Below, one piece after another: positions 1 through 11,800 of a stretch of 64,000 nt of DNA. Every line of letters begins with the position of its first letter. Position 1 is the first letter of the stretch. The translations under genes and the position numbers were made by a program. A model generated the notes under the pieces. That model worked only from the letters and a program-made list of their open reading frames with translations. It made no database searches and was not told where the DNA came from. Source of the DNA: Labia minor (lineage: Eukaryota > Arthropoda > Insecta > Dermaptera > Spongiphoridae); assembly GCA_963082975.1 (NCBI GenBank), contig OY720350.1, positions 41,877,851 through 41,941,850 of the forward strand. The letters run 5' to 3'.

Positions 1-22
1 TAAAATGAAATGAAATTCTTAC

Positions 23-3000
23 TTTGACATAATGTTTAAAAACATCTGCTGCAACATTAATTGGTAAAATATTATATACAATTAATTTACAAAATGAAGC
101 TAAGAAATTTCTTCTCTTATGTAATTCTTCAATTTTAGAATGTTCATCTTGTTCCTCTACAAAGTTTTTGTCTTGTTAAGTGTTAAATATACAGATCAGG
201 AAAAGTCAACTAATGCATATAAAAGTAACTTACCATCATCTTCTGTAATAAATACATAATTTTGAATAAAATCATTAAGCATGACTTGTAAAGATCTGTC
301 AGCTTCATAGACCAAGTCTACTAGAGGGGCTTGTGATGTGAGTTGATCACAAAATATCACTAAGAGATCGCATATTGTAATATAAGCCTAAAACAAATGA
401 AGATAAATTTTTTAATAATTCTTTATAAATAAAACAGTTTTGTAAAAATTTTAATAAGATTTTAACATTTACCTCCTCTCTGTATAATTGATTACTTCCA
501 ATAGTTAATGCTTTCATAGCCTCCATATACGAAGACAATTTCAATTTAAGTTGTCCTACTTCTTGAGTTATTTTTGACCCAGAATCCAAAATTTCTTGAA
601 TGTGATGCAAGTCCCAAAGAATGCCCCAACAACAAGATGAAATACAATATTTGACAGCTTCTTCTGGTAAAGGTTTATTGTTATCACGAGCATCACAAAT
701 ATCTTTAAATAATGAATCCCAAATGGACCATGGGCCTAAATTATGACAATTGTAAAAGATGGAAACTTTTTTCAAACTTGTTACCACATTGAAAGTTTCA
801 TCTTCATCTGGTGTTTCTTCACCTGAAAAAAATTAAATGAAACTAATTAGAAAGATCATAAACATCTTATCTTTTTAGAAAGGATTTATTTTTTTAAATT
901 ATGATCATATATTCTAATTTAAATACAAATTATATTAGAAAGTGAATGTATTTATAAGATGATTTTATATTTTGATTAATACAATCTTTAATCGATCCTT
1001 GAGCTTTCCCGTTAACACAAAATTAATTATATAATCACATTAATATTAAAAATGCAAGTGATATTTAAAAATAAATAAATCTATAAAAACGTTATTATAG
1101 ATTACTTTTTGAATAAATGAAAGATGATTTTAAAGAAAAAAAATATAAATTTTAGTAAAAATCCATAAATAAATAAAATAAAATAAAATACCTTCAATAA
1201 GACTTCTCCAATCGTCCATAGCTTCCTTATATTTATTCACAAGTAAATCAATCAAAGTTGATCTGGCTACATCGCAGCGGGTGAAAATAGCATGTCCTTC
1301 AATACAAAGAACTTCTAAAGTTTTTGCTGCTGTTTCCAAAACATCATTATCATTGTGTTGCTCAACTACAGCATGAATTTTCTTCAAGAGTAAATCCAGA
1401 TTCTATAAAAAGTACATTTAAATTCATATTTTATATTTATATATAACTTCTTGTTTTTAAATTAAAAATAAATAATACTAACTAAATTTATACTAAGCTT
1501 ATTTAAAATTTTAATTTATTCATTGAATTAAAATAAAATGTAATTTACTAAAACAGCTTACCGCTTCTTGACGTGATGTGGTATAAATATCTAAATCAAA
1601 ATGTTGTGGAATTGAAAGCAAATTTGCTAATTTTTCAGGATCGGCTCGATATTTATCGAGTAATGCCGGAAGAGCAGCAATGAAATGTTCAGTTAAACGA
1701 AGTTTGTCGTCTTGAACTTGTTTAATTTCTTTGGCAGATAAAATCTATTTAATAAAAAATATAAATAAGATAATTGTATTATCATATATATTTATAAATT
1801 TAAAATTTAAAATTATTCTAAAAATATACCTTTCGATTAGGTCCTCTTCCAACAGGAGGTTCGCCTGTTGCAGCCTGACGAATGCAACAGACCATCAATT
1901 CAATAAGCGATGTTTCTTGACGATCATCAAGAGGTTCTTCACCAACACCCGCTTCTTCAAGTAAGAGATCAGTCATACACTCCCAATCTTTCATCATTTC
2001 GTTAGATTCAATTAAAGAATCGACTAGATATGCCCCATGTTCATGAAGCTACAAAAACGGATCATATGTATATTTACTTAGAAAGAATATTAAAAAAAAT
2101 ATACCTATTTATTTCAAAATTTAAATTAAAAATAATAAATAAAGAAATGTATGTAAATTACCTCCGATTCAATAAAAAATTGCACAAGATCTCGAATAAG
2201 AGGGGTGTTTGGTAATCGTTTTTTTCCTCTTTTAGTTTTAACACCTTCCAAAGCTTCTTCTTCGGGCACAAAAAGTCGTTCATTTAAAAATTCACCCGCA
2301 GCTTGAGCAACAGCTCTATGAGAAGAATATACCAACTCGTAAACATGTTCACAATCCTTATCGGTTAAAATATCTCTATGATGTTTCAAAATTGAAATTA
2401 CAAGTCTCACCGCCTGGAAAATAAATAAATTTAGATTATAATCCCTGCATTTGTTATTTTTTTATTAAAAAAATCAAAAATAAAATAAGGATTTTATTTT
2501 ATAAAGAATTAATTTATATTTTACTATATAAATAATATTAATAAAATACAATGTTCATATAAAAAAATACAAAGAATCATATAAATTAAATTTAACCTGA
2601 ACAGCAACGTCGTATTCTTTATCCAGTGTCATTGCAACGATGCGATCTTTAAATTTACTAGTAAACAATTCTAGTTTTCCTTTAAGTTCTTCAGAAGCAT
2701 AAAGTGGTTGTAGAGCTTGTAGACATTTCAAACGGACTTCCCCAACCTTATCATGTAATGTCCAACCAATATATTTTAAATATGAATCATCCAGAAAGTT
2801 TTGATGAAATTTTTTCATCCAAATACCAATTTCGGCCATACATATTGCCCTAATTTCTGGAAGCGTATCCCTTAAAAAAAAATAATTTTAGAAAAATTAT
2901 AAACATAATACTTTAACAATAATGATTTAAATAAAATAGATATTAATATTAAATAATAATTTCAATTTTGACAGAAATCGTTATAATTACCTATAACGAT

Positions 3001-4790
3001 GTACGAATACGGATTTAAACATGTAGGTTAACATATTTTTTATCTCGTCCATATTTTCTTCTAGTTCTTGTCTTTTGGATAAAAGGGATTCCAATCTATC
3101 AGATGCACGTTTGTCACGTGCCTTTTGTCTTTCTGCCTCATATTGACGCTGTGTGTTGTCAAGATTGATAGAAACAGTAAGAGCAACATCAACAAGGGCT
3201 GTCATTAATTTCATTGCTGAAAGAGAAAAATAAACAATTTAAATTCATATGATTAAACATATAGTAAACATTATCATTTTAAATATTTGATAAACTAAGG
3301 ATTATTTATTCAATTTTGAGAATAATAAATATATTTTTACCTGCAAGAGTTGCTGTGTGACGAAAAGCTCTCACTTGAGAGTCAGAAAGACCAGTTAAAA
3401 GTGAGATAACATTGTCCATTAAGTATTGATCGTAGATAATTGAATATTGACATTGTTTAACCAGAACTTGGACAAAATCACAGAAATTATTACGGAATTT
3501 TTTCCAAGTTTGACCAGTCATAATAAGAGGATATTCTCCACTTTCCTAAAAATATAAACAAATTGGTAACTGTTAGTAAAAATAATATTATATTTTATAT
3601 ACTTAAATATTTAATATATATTACATAATAATATTTACATATTTTATTTAATGAAATGAAAAATAATTATTCTCTTATATTATTTTTAAAATTAATAAAT
3701 TCTAGGAGTATTTATTTATTTAATGTTTAAAAATGTCTAAAGGATTAATGGGTAGATGGTTATACAATAATAATTAAAGGAAAAAACAATACTTCTATTA
3801 TTTAATTTCTTAAATTATTAAGAAAAAATTGCCTATGGTTTATATAATAAAATTAAAATGTTTACCTCATCAAACTCCTCCGTCATTCGACGAATGATTG
3901 CAGCATGTTCCATTTGTTGCATATCTCTTGTGATTTTACCTTTACATCCAGATGCATTGATGAAAAATTGCATGAGTGCTAGGAGTGCCATATCTCGATG
4001 TGATTTATAACTCTCAATCCATTCATCCACTACAGTTTGAAGTGATGCCTTTCCTTGACGAATAATATAATAAAGGCTGGTTTCATCTTCCGAACTGGTC
4101 TCATTAGCAGGTCGACGCCCGGGTCGACGTTTCTTATCAGATCCAAGAAGAGGAGGATCGCGTCTAGCAATGGGAGAATGAGATGCAACAGGAGATCCAC
4201 TCGCAGCAGCAGCAGCAGCAGCAGCTTAATAGTATTTATAAACAGAATTAGAATTAGTGATATTTTAATGAAAAATATTTTTTCTTTTATCTTTAACTGT
4301 TGAAATACCTTGTCGGGCTCTTGAACTACGAGTTCTTGCCCGAACGGGTGTTGGAGGTGCTTCATAATGTCCACCAGAATCAAAACTAGATAAAGCATGT
4401 TCTTGTTGAGCAGTATATCCAGGAGCCATAGATGTGCCTTCATGACCGTATTGATCTCCTGAGTTTCCATACGCATCGTTACTAGAAACAAGAAAAAAAA
4501 TTATTTTATAGTTAAAAAAACATAAATTTATATAAATTAAATATTAAAAACATTAAAAATTCAGAAAATATTTATTTAAATTCTTTTCTAAAAATAAATT
4601 AATTCTTATCTGTAATTTATCTCTACCTTGTTACTTGAGCGTACGAAGTATAAGTAGCACCACCATATGGAGACTCTTGAAGATCATGATTAGTCTCCAT
4701 TGGTGTCATTGGAGTCATCGGTGTCATAGGATTTTCATATTCGGGCGGAGGGTCATCCATACGGATGCGCTTCCCCCCGCGCCTCTGCAT
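23..4790 (-). CDS. SA: Stromalin (SA/STAG) cohesin subunit, 3' part missing
   Basis: Cohesin SA/STAG subunit, which binds the RAD21 kleisin and helps load and hold the cohesin ring on chromatin in the nucleus. Thirteen coding exons are readable (4790-4627, 4481-4309, 4224-3866, 3545-3341, 3216-2991, 2870-2597, 2413-2162, 2048-1830, 1744-1562, 1402-1192, 822-473, 387-234, 171-23). They total 2919 nt, or 973 codons with no stop, and a donor GTAAG follows position 23, so the C-terminal part lies outside the window. The N-terminus is disordered, with repeated MTP units and seven alanines at about 113-119. The STAG region follows ([20 protein letters not shown]), then the stromalin conservative domain at about 376-467 ([17 protein letters not shown]). 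The start is the ATG before [12 protein letters not shown]. The identification rests on strong recalled similarity to STAG1/STAG2 across the whole length; I cannot say which vertebrate paralogue is closer. Confidence 0.95.
4204..4226. repeat. CAG/GCT trinucleotide run in SA exon 3
   Basis: A pure run of AGC triplets at the 5' edge of SA exon 3 that encodes a seven-residue alanine stretch on the minus strand. It abuts the splice acceptor directly, so length variation would change the alanine tract and sit next to the acceptor AG. Confidence 0.8.
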
Positions 4791-6367
4791 TTTAATTTTG
4801 ATTTTAATTGCGGCGGCCTAGAATATAAAAAAATTATTAAAATAATAATATAGCAATAAGTATATTCCTGCAAAACTAAAATAAAAGAATTATTTTGGTA
4901 ATTTAATATTTTAAAAAGGGAATGAAAATGATATATTAACATTATTTTATTTTATTATTTAACATTATTTTTAAAATGGATCTTTTATTTCGGCTTTGGG
5001 GGGTAAGTAAGAATAGATTTTGATTGAAATAAACATCCCCATACATAATTTTTGTAGTACTAAATTTATTTTATAAATTGACATTTTATAAATGAAAAAA
5101 AAATATACTATTAAAATATATTTTTCTCCACTTAGAAAAACCCACTGAATAGAGTGGAGAAGGAAGGAAGCTAGAAGAATATGGAAAAATAAAGGTAAGT
5201 TCAATAAAAACAGAAATAAATAGATGAAAATGAATCACAAAATTCTTATAAATTATAGATTTGGTATCAATGAAAAATGGAACCGTTTTTAAAACTGGAA
5301 CTATTAGAAATTTCTATGAAAAAAGAGATTAATTGTGTGGTAGAATCTGTTAAGTTAGATATAGAGAAATTGTTGCAAAAATTATATATTTTTAAAAAAA
5401 TCGATCCATACTTGTATATAAGCAATTATAATCTATTATAAACCGAAATTATCAGTTTTGATATAAAAAATAAACTAGTTTTTTTAATAAAAAGACTAAT
5501 CACGTTCAAATTAATTAAGTAAAGTAATTAAAGCAAACAAAAAGTTCTCTTAAAAAAATCCATTAAATTAAGACCTACTAATATAAAAACTTCAATAGAA
5601 GTTTGCAGCAAAAAATTGGTATTGGCTTGTCTTAACAGATACTACAATTTAGTCCACTGTTTTTTCCAGCTAACAGACATAATAATTTATAAATTATTTC
5701 AATAAATCTATAAATAGTTCAGTTTAGAAAAAAAGGTGCCAATAATTTAGTGTTTATATTATATATTCAATATATAATTGTATAATTAAATATATATAAA
5801 TATAAATAAATATACAATTAGTTTTTTTATTTGAAATTCCATAGAATTATAAGTTGATAAAATGCTAAGAGCTTGAAAATCATAGACACCATTTGTAATT
5901 ATATCTACAAAAAACTAACTTACTTTTTTAAAACTCCGGGGTGAAAAATCTTTTTGGTTGGTGTTCTCTTTTGGAACACCGAAGAATAAATTTTGTTCTT
6001 TTTATTTATCCAGAAAATTATTTTTATTATCTTTTTTTAATAAATAGAAAATGAATGTAAATGATGATAGTTATATCTTTATTTTAAGGAATAATGAATT
6101 AATATATATATTTCAAATATTAGAAATGAAGTAAATCTAAGAAAAAAATATATCTGAAATACCTTTATCCAAAATTATAATAATAAATTATTTTATTTTA
6201 ATTAGTATTAAGTAAAACAATACCAATATGTCACTTGGAATGATGTTTGGAAAGTTGTGCCCTCTATAGAGAAAAAGAGGAACATAATTTAAAATATATA
6301 TATTGATATATATAATATATATATATTTCAATAAACTTTTATAAAAAATTTATTTAAAAACATTAAA
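4791..6367. other. Divergent intergenic region between SA and mRpL30
   Basis: About 1.6 kb of AT-rich sequence between the two divergently transcribed genes, so it must hold both promoters and 5' UTRs. I see no convincing open frame, no transposon ends and no RNA gene. GC-richer bases just upstream of the SA start (around 4791-4820) are probably its 5' UTR. Confidence 0.5.
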
Positions 6368-8612
6368 ATGAATAATTTTATTATAAAATATTTAACAAGT
6401 TCTACACAATTGTTCTTTCGATCAATATCTAAACATAATGTTGGAAAGCCAATTTCCTGTCATGGTTTTAAATATTATCCAAGGTATATAATATAGGTTA
6501 TAGTCTAAATCGAAACTATTGACATTTTTATATATAAAAATACTTAATGTTTTAGACATTCGGATGAAAAAGATGAGCCTTACACTCCTTCAAAATTATT
6601 TCTTGTAAAAAGGATAAAATCTCTTAAAGGAGAGAGTTATATACTCAAAGATGTCATGTCTGCACTGGGCTTTAGGGATAGAAAAGTAAATATTAATTTT
6701 ACGAATTTATTTAATTATTTTAATATATAGTAAAACAAAAATATAGTAAAAATATAAATAAACCAAACTAATGGAAAGCGAATAATGTTTTAAAAAAATA
6801 ATCCCATTGTCATATTATTCCGCTTAATAATAAAGATCCTATATATATTTCTACTTCAATTTAGAGCAATGGTTATCTGAAAGCTTTGAAATAAAAATGG
6901 GAATTAACTAGTTAAATTCCTTAAAATAATATCTCGTAAAGTGAATTTTAAAAATAAATTCGAATAAATTTAATGTCATGATATTTAGAAATGGAGAGTT
7001 TGCAAGCATAAAAGGTGGTATAAAAGGATTAAATGCGGGAATCACTTATCAGAAGCATTTGAAATTCGAAATGGGTTAAAACAAGGAGACGCGCTATCAC
7101 CAATTCCATTTTATTTAGTACTGGGATACGTGATTAGACCAAGAGAGCCGCGTTGCCGTCATTAGGGCGCCGCCAATTAGATATTTTATATGATCCCAAG
7201 GAAAATAGTGAGTATAACTTTTTAATTTTTTGCTGTTAAATGGGTAATCACTTTTAAAAAAGGAAAGTTTTCTAATTTTTCAATAAAGCCAAAAATTTAG
7301 AAAAAAAATCTGATTATTTAGGGAGCCACAAACCGGAAAAGATTGGGAACCTCTGAGTTACGCATGAATATAATATGAGATTCAGGAAATTAAACGAGGC
7401 AGGAAAAAAAAGTGGGGCTCGCAATTTATAGTGCTAATAAAATATTTAGTGGTAGGAGGGAATGGTATTAACAGGCAAAATCTTAATAAACGAAGCATAG
7501 AATTTGAAAAATTTGAATACTTAGGTTCTGTAATCACGAAGGATAATAATATTCGAGAATTTAAATCGAGGTTGCAATCGGGTAACGTCTGTTATCTTGC
7601 AGTAAAGAGGCTTATCTCATCAAAATTATTATCAAAGGCGATAAAAATTAAAATATATAAAACAATTATTTTTAAGGTTGTATTATTCGGATGTGAGGCA
7701 TGGTCTTTGACCCTGGGAGACGAGAGTAGATTTAGAGTATTTGAGAATAGGATTTATGGGCCAAAGAAAGATGACGTCACTGGGGAATGGCGGAGACTGC
7801 ATAACGAGGAATTGCATGACCTCAATGCATCTCCAGGCATAGTTGGATTATAAAATCGAGAAGGCTACGGTGGGCAGGGCACGTGACTAGAAGAGTATAT
7901 TGGTCGGAAGACCGATTGGGAAACGTCCGCTTGGAAGAGAGAGAAAAATAAAAAACATCAGCTTCAACAGTCATATTAATTTTTTCAAACAGGAATGTCT
8001 ATTAAACATTTATTAAATTTTTAATTTATAAAATATTGAATTGATAGTTTTGTTAAATAATATTAGCTCTACTTTTACTAATGTAATAAAAATGATTATT
8101 TTGTTGCAAAATTGTTAAAAATATATAGTTCTATAATAAACTTTATTGATTTACTTATACTGCATTAAAAAAATCGGGGTCTATTAAACGAAAAGAAACT
8201 AAAAGGCGTAAAAAAAATGGTTGGGAAACCATGATTTAAATGATATATAAAGATAATTTATTTGATAAATTTCAAAAATATTAATTAATTTAACATAATC
8301 TTTCTTATTTTCCAGATAACAAAGGTTATAGTAAAAAATACACCAGATATGAACGAGAAATTGTGGCGCGTTAAGCATTTAATTAGACTAATTCCTATTA
8401 AGTTTCCTAATGGTGAACCATCTGAAGCGGATATAAATTCCACTTATCTAAGAGAAAATGGCGATTTTCTAATTGCTAAATCATTAGAACCTAGTGAGGA
8501 AGTTAAAAAGGCAACTGAGAAATTCGAAAAACAAGAAAAGGTCAAAATGGATGGAGAGACTTTGAAAAAAATATTACAACTTAAATGGAATCAATCTTAT
8601 CATGATTTCTAA
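6368..8612 (+). CDS. mRpL30: Mitochondrial large-subunit ribosomal protein L30
   Basis: Nuclear-encoded protein of the mitochondrial 39S ribosomal subunit. Three exons (6368-6483, 6556-6685, 8316-8612) give 543 nt, a 180-residue protein, close to the 161 residues I recall for human MRPL30. The N-terminus is basic and hydroxylated without acids (MNNFIIKYLTSSTQLFFRS), as expected for a matrix targeting peptide. The L30 ferredoxin-like fold follows, with KLFLVKRIKSLKG at about 59-71 and VKHLIRLIPIKFPNG in exon 3. Exon 1 ends in a split Arg codon that joins exon 2 in frame. Intron 2 is about 1.6 kb, unusually long for this window, because it carries a dead non-LTR retrotransposon. The 3' end faces the citron 3' end about 230 bp away. 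Confidence 0.88.
6990..7960 (+). mobile_element. Dead non-LTR (RTE-like) retrotransposon fragment in mRpL30 intron 2
   Basis: A degraded reverse-transcriptase region in the sense orientation. Around 7061-7130 one frame reads GLKQGDALSPIPFYLV, the RT motif that normally reads GL(R/K)QGD.LSP. After stops and frameshifts, 7467-7853 encodes the typical C-terminal part: FEYLGSVITKDNN, SRLQSGNVCYLAVKRL, FGCEAWSLTLGDE, GEWRRLHNEELHDL. Remnants of SRRLRWAGHVTRR continue to about 7900. These strings match the conserved C-terminus of a non-LTR family common in arthropods. The YxDD region is missing, so it is not functional. It does not contribute to the host message if intron 2 is spliced as proposed. 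Confidence 0.8.
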
Positions 8613-8845
8613 ATGCTATTTATTTTGTTATAAATGAATTAAATATTATAGGTTACATTTTTTTTTATTTTAAATAAAAAATATTTTACTCGTTTTAAAT
8701 TTATTGAATATAAAAATAAATACTATTCTTTAAATAAATATTCCTATATATTTATTAATCAAATGGATATGATTATTTTAATACAAATATATATATATAT
8801 ATATAAATATATAAATTAATCATATACTTAAAAAGGAAAAAAAAA

Positions 8846-11800
8846 TTATTTTTCTGAATCAGAATCAAGACTCTCTAACATAGAGTCTGTAAAACTAAAT
8901 TCACCATCTTCATCCTTAGAGTTTTCGTCATTATTTAGGGTATCCACTATTTTTGGATCAAGGCTTAGAAGGGATGATGCAAGACTCAAATACACAGGTT
9001 CATTATTCTTATTTTCATCACTACTTATATTGAGAAGTCGTAATCCACCACGCAAGCCATTTATACATCGAATTCGTTCAAGCGGTTTCGATGAGGAAGA
9101 AATTCGTAATACTTCTACAGAAGCAAAGTGGACTACTACTAAATATGGGTCTCTAAAAGCTGAAAAAAACAAAAATAAAAAATTTTTAATGATTGATTTT
9201 TTATATTGACTTTTTTATGTTTAATATTTAAATAAAAAAGGTACTTTTCCTTTAGTTACATACTTTTATTTATTTTGACATATCGGATTAAATAAATTCT
9301 TGAGAAATCTTGCATATATAATTGTTAGTCAAAAATAATATTTCTCATTTGTTTCTAATTCTAATTTTACAAAAGTTAATATTTCACTTTTAACTGTAAC
9401 TAAATATCTATGCAATCAAAAAATTCAAACGCGTTGTTAGAAACTTTCTATCCGAAAAATAAATAGTACGAGATTTTTTACTTGTCCAGATAAAGGAAAA
9501 ATACCAAAAATAATAATGTAAACAACTCTAAAATTAATATGTTAAAATGTCCTAATTTATTTTTTTGTACATTTCTAATTAATGTTTGTTAATGGGTGTA
9601 TAAACTAATTTTAACTATTTTATTATCTTGAAATTTAATATGAATCTTGGATCAATAATTTTATTAAAAAAAAACTTATTACCAAAAGCAATGGGTACAT
9701 GTTTCCAATAATAGGGTTTAGGAGTGGATGAAGATTCTGTGTCAATTCTGACAGCTAATGCACTTGTGCATAATAAATATTCTTCTTTGTTCGAGTCAAT
9801 TTCCCCCTTTAATGGAAATACTGCTAAAGGATAACTTTGAGATGACTCTGCAAACTTTGCTTTTTGCCATCCTATAAACAATATTAAGATAAATAATATC
9901 ACTTACAAAATTTAAAAAATATAAGTATATTATATGAATATATTAATGAAAAAAAAGAATAAAAGATTTTTAATCTTTAGTTTAAATGATTTAAATAAGT
10001 ATTCAGAGTTGAGAATTTGTTTTTTTATATATATTTTGAAATTTGGTAAAATATCTTTTTATTACCTTGAATACAATAATTGCAAAGATCAATTTTATAA
10101 AAACGATCAGCTGCGGCAAGAAGTTCATCACAGTTTGCAGTAAAACGCAATGAAGTACAAGGTTCATTAGTATCTACTCGTGCGGTAGGTTCAAAAATAC
10201 CACCATGATTTGGAGTCCAAACTAAACATTGAATAGAAGAGGAAGCTAGAGCAAGACATAAGAAAGTCAAGCCGGTTTCTTTGGATGTGGCAGCTGTAAA
10301 GTGTAAAACAGGACCGCTGGAATTTCCACGCATCACCCATGTAGTATCAATATAAGGAGAAGAACATTCTGCTGCCTCTGCTGAATTTTTTAATTGACGA
10401 AGACAACACTAAGACAAATGACACAAATGATATATTACAAAATTAAACTAACAATTGAAATATGACACCAAAAATATTAATATGTTAATATTAAAATATA
10501 AATTAATTAAAATTCTTTTGCTTGTGTTTCGAATTAATTTAAGACTTAATAGGTTTTAAGATAATATGTTCCATCCCTATTTCATTTAATTATTTACCTG
10601 TACAATAGTCATAGATTCTTCAATGAGTAAAAGACCAATGCTGATCGCTGGAAGGCATTCTATTTGATGAACTGAAAATACTCCTTTAATCTGCATTGGC
10701 TCAGGTCGTTTGATATAAGACCCAGAAGTGGAAAGTCGAAAAGAATAAAGTCCTTGATGTGATCCAAGCAGTAGGATCTAGAATCATTTTATGATTAATT
10801 GGTTAAGATGTTATTAATAAAATGTATTACATGGAGTCAACAAACCTGAGGAGATAAATGGTAACAACAATTTATTTCAAGCGTTGTTGAACCTATTTTA
10901 TTTGCGGCTATCACAGTTTTAAAAGGCAAGTTTGATTTGATTGATTTATCATTTTTATTGTGGAGAGCATCCAACCAAGTTGCTCCTAAAGCATCATTTG
11001 ACAATTTCTCACTACTAGAAGTAGTTGTGGATATTTTTTTAGCATCTTTATTATTTTTCGATACAACATCCATAATGCGACCTATTCAATAGAAAATAGA
11101 CCTTTAAAAATATTCTTAAACCTAAATATTATGTGTTAATAAAATAATCGTATAAAATATAAAGAAATAGAAAATATATTTGTTTATATAAACATATATT
11201 ATTTTTATTATAAATATACTAGTAGTTAGTTACCTTATTGATCTATATTATAAGAAATTATTTATTATTTTTTCATAAAAAAATTAAGTATTTTTATTTT
11301 TCCTTAATATTAAAGTCCTTTCTAATCAGTCTACAATTTGGTTTGACATTACATATTTTTTTTTTGTTTTTTTTTTAATATAAAATTTTGAGAATCGCAC
11401 GAGGTTTGAACAGTCGTATAAATGTCGTAGTAGTAGATCATTTTATCACTGAGCTACACGATTTTCATTAGAATTATACTTTAAAACACAAATTCTAAAT
11501 ATATATGCATATTGTATAAAAAGATTTTTGATGGTAATGAAAAATAAAATAGTTTTAAAATTTTTAAATTCGAAAAATATAAGTTTACTATTTATGTTAA
11601 ATATAAGTATTCATTTTTTAGGATTTGTCAATTTCCTTATTTTATTTTATTAGTAAATATTTAAAATGTTATTAAATAAATAATTCTTCCACTTTAATGG
11701 AATTTATTTTATTTACGTAACTACATATTAGAGATTTTGAGATTATTTTTTAATTCCTTATGATATGGTGAGTGGTGATTACTTAATGTTAGATTTAGGA

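Noticed and set aside
4055-4303. Plus-strand open frame of 82 codons
   Set aside because: It is the reverse of SA exons 2-3, whose minus-strand protein is clearly STAG; the plus frame has no family resemblance and spans an SA intron.
5940-5995. Short inverted words TGGTTGGTGTTC and GAACACC as a possible hairpin RNA
   Set aside because: The stem is only about 7 bp in AT-rich DNA and nothing else supports an RNA gene.
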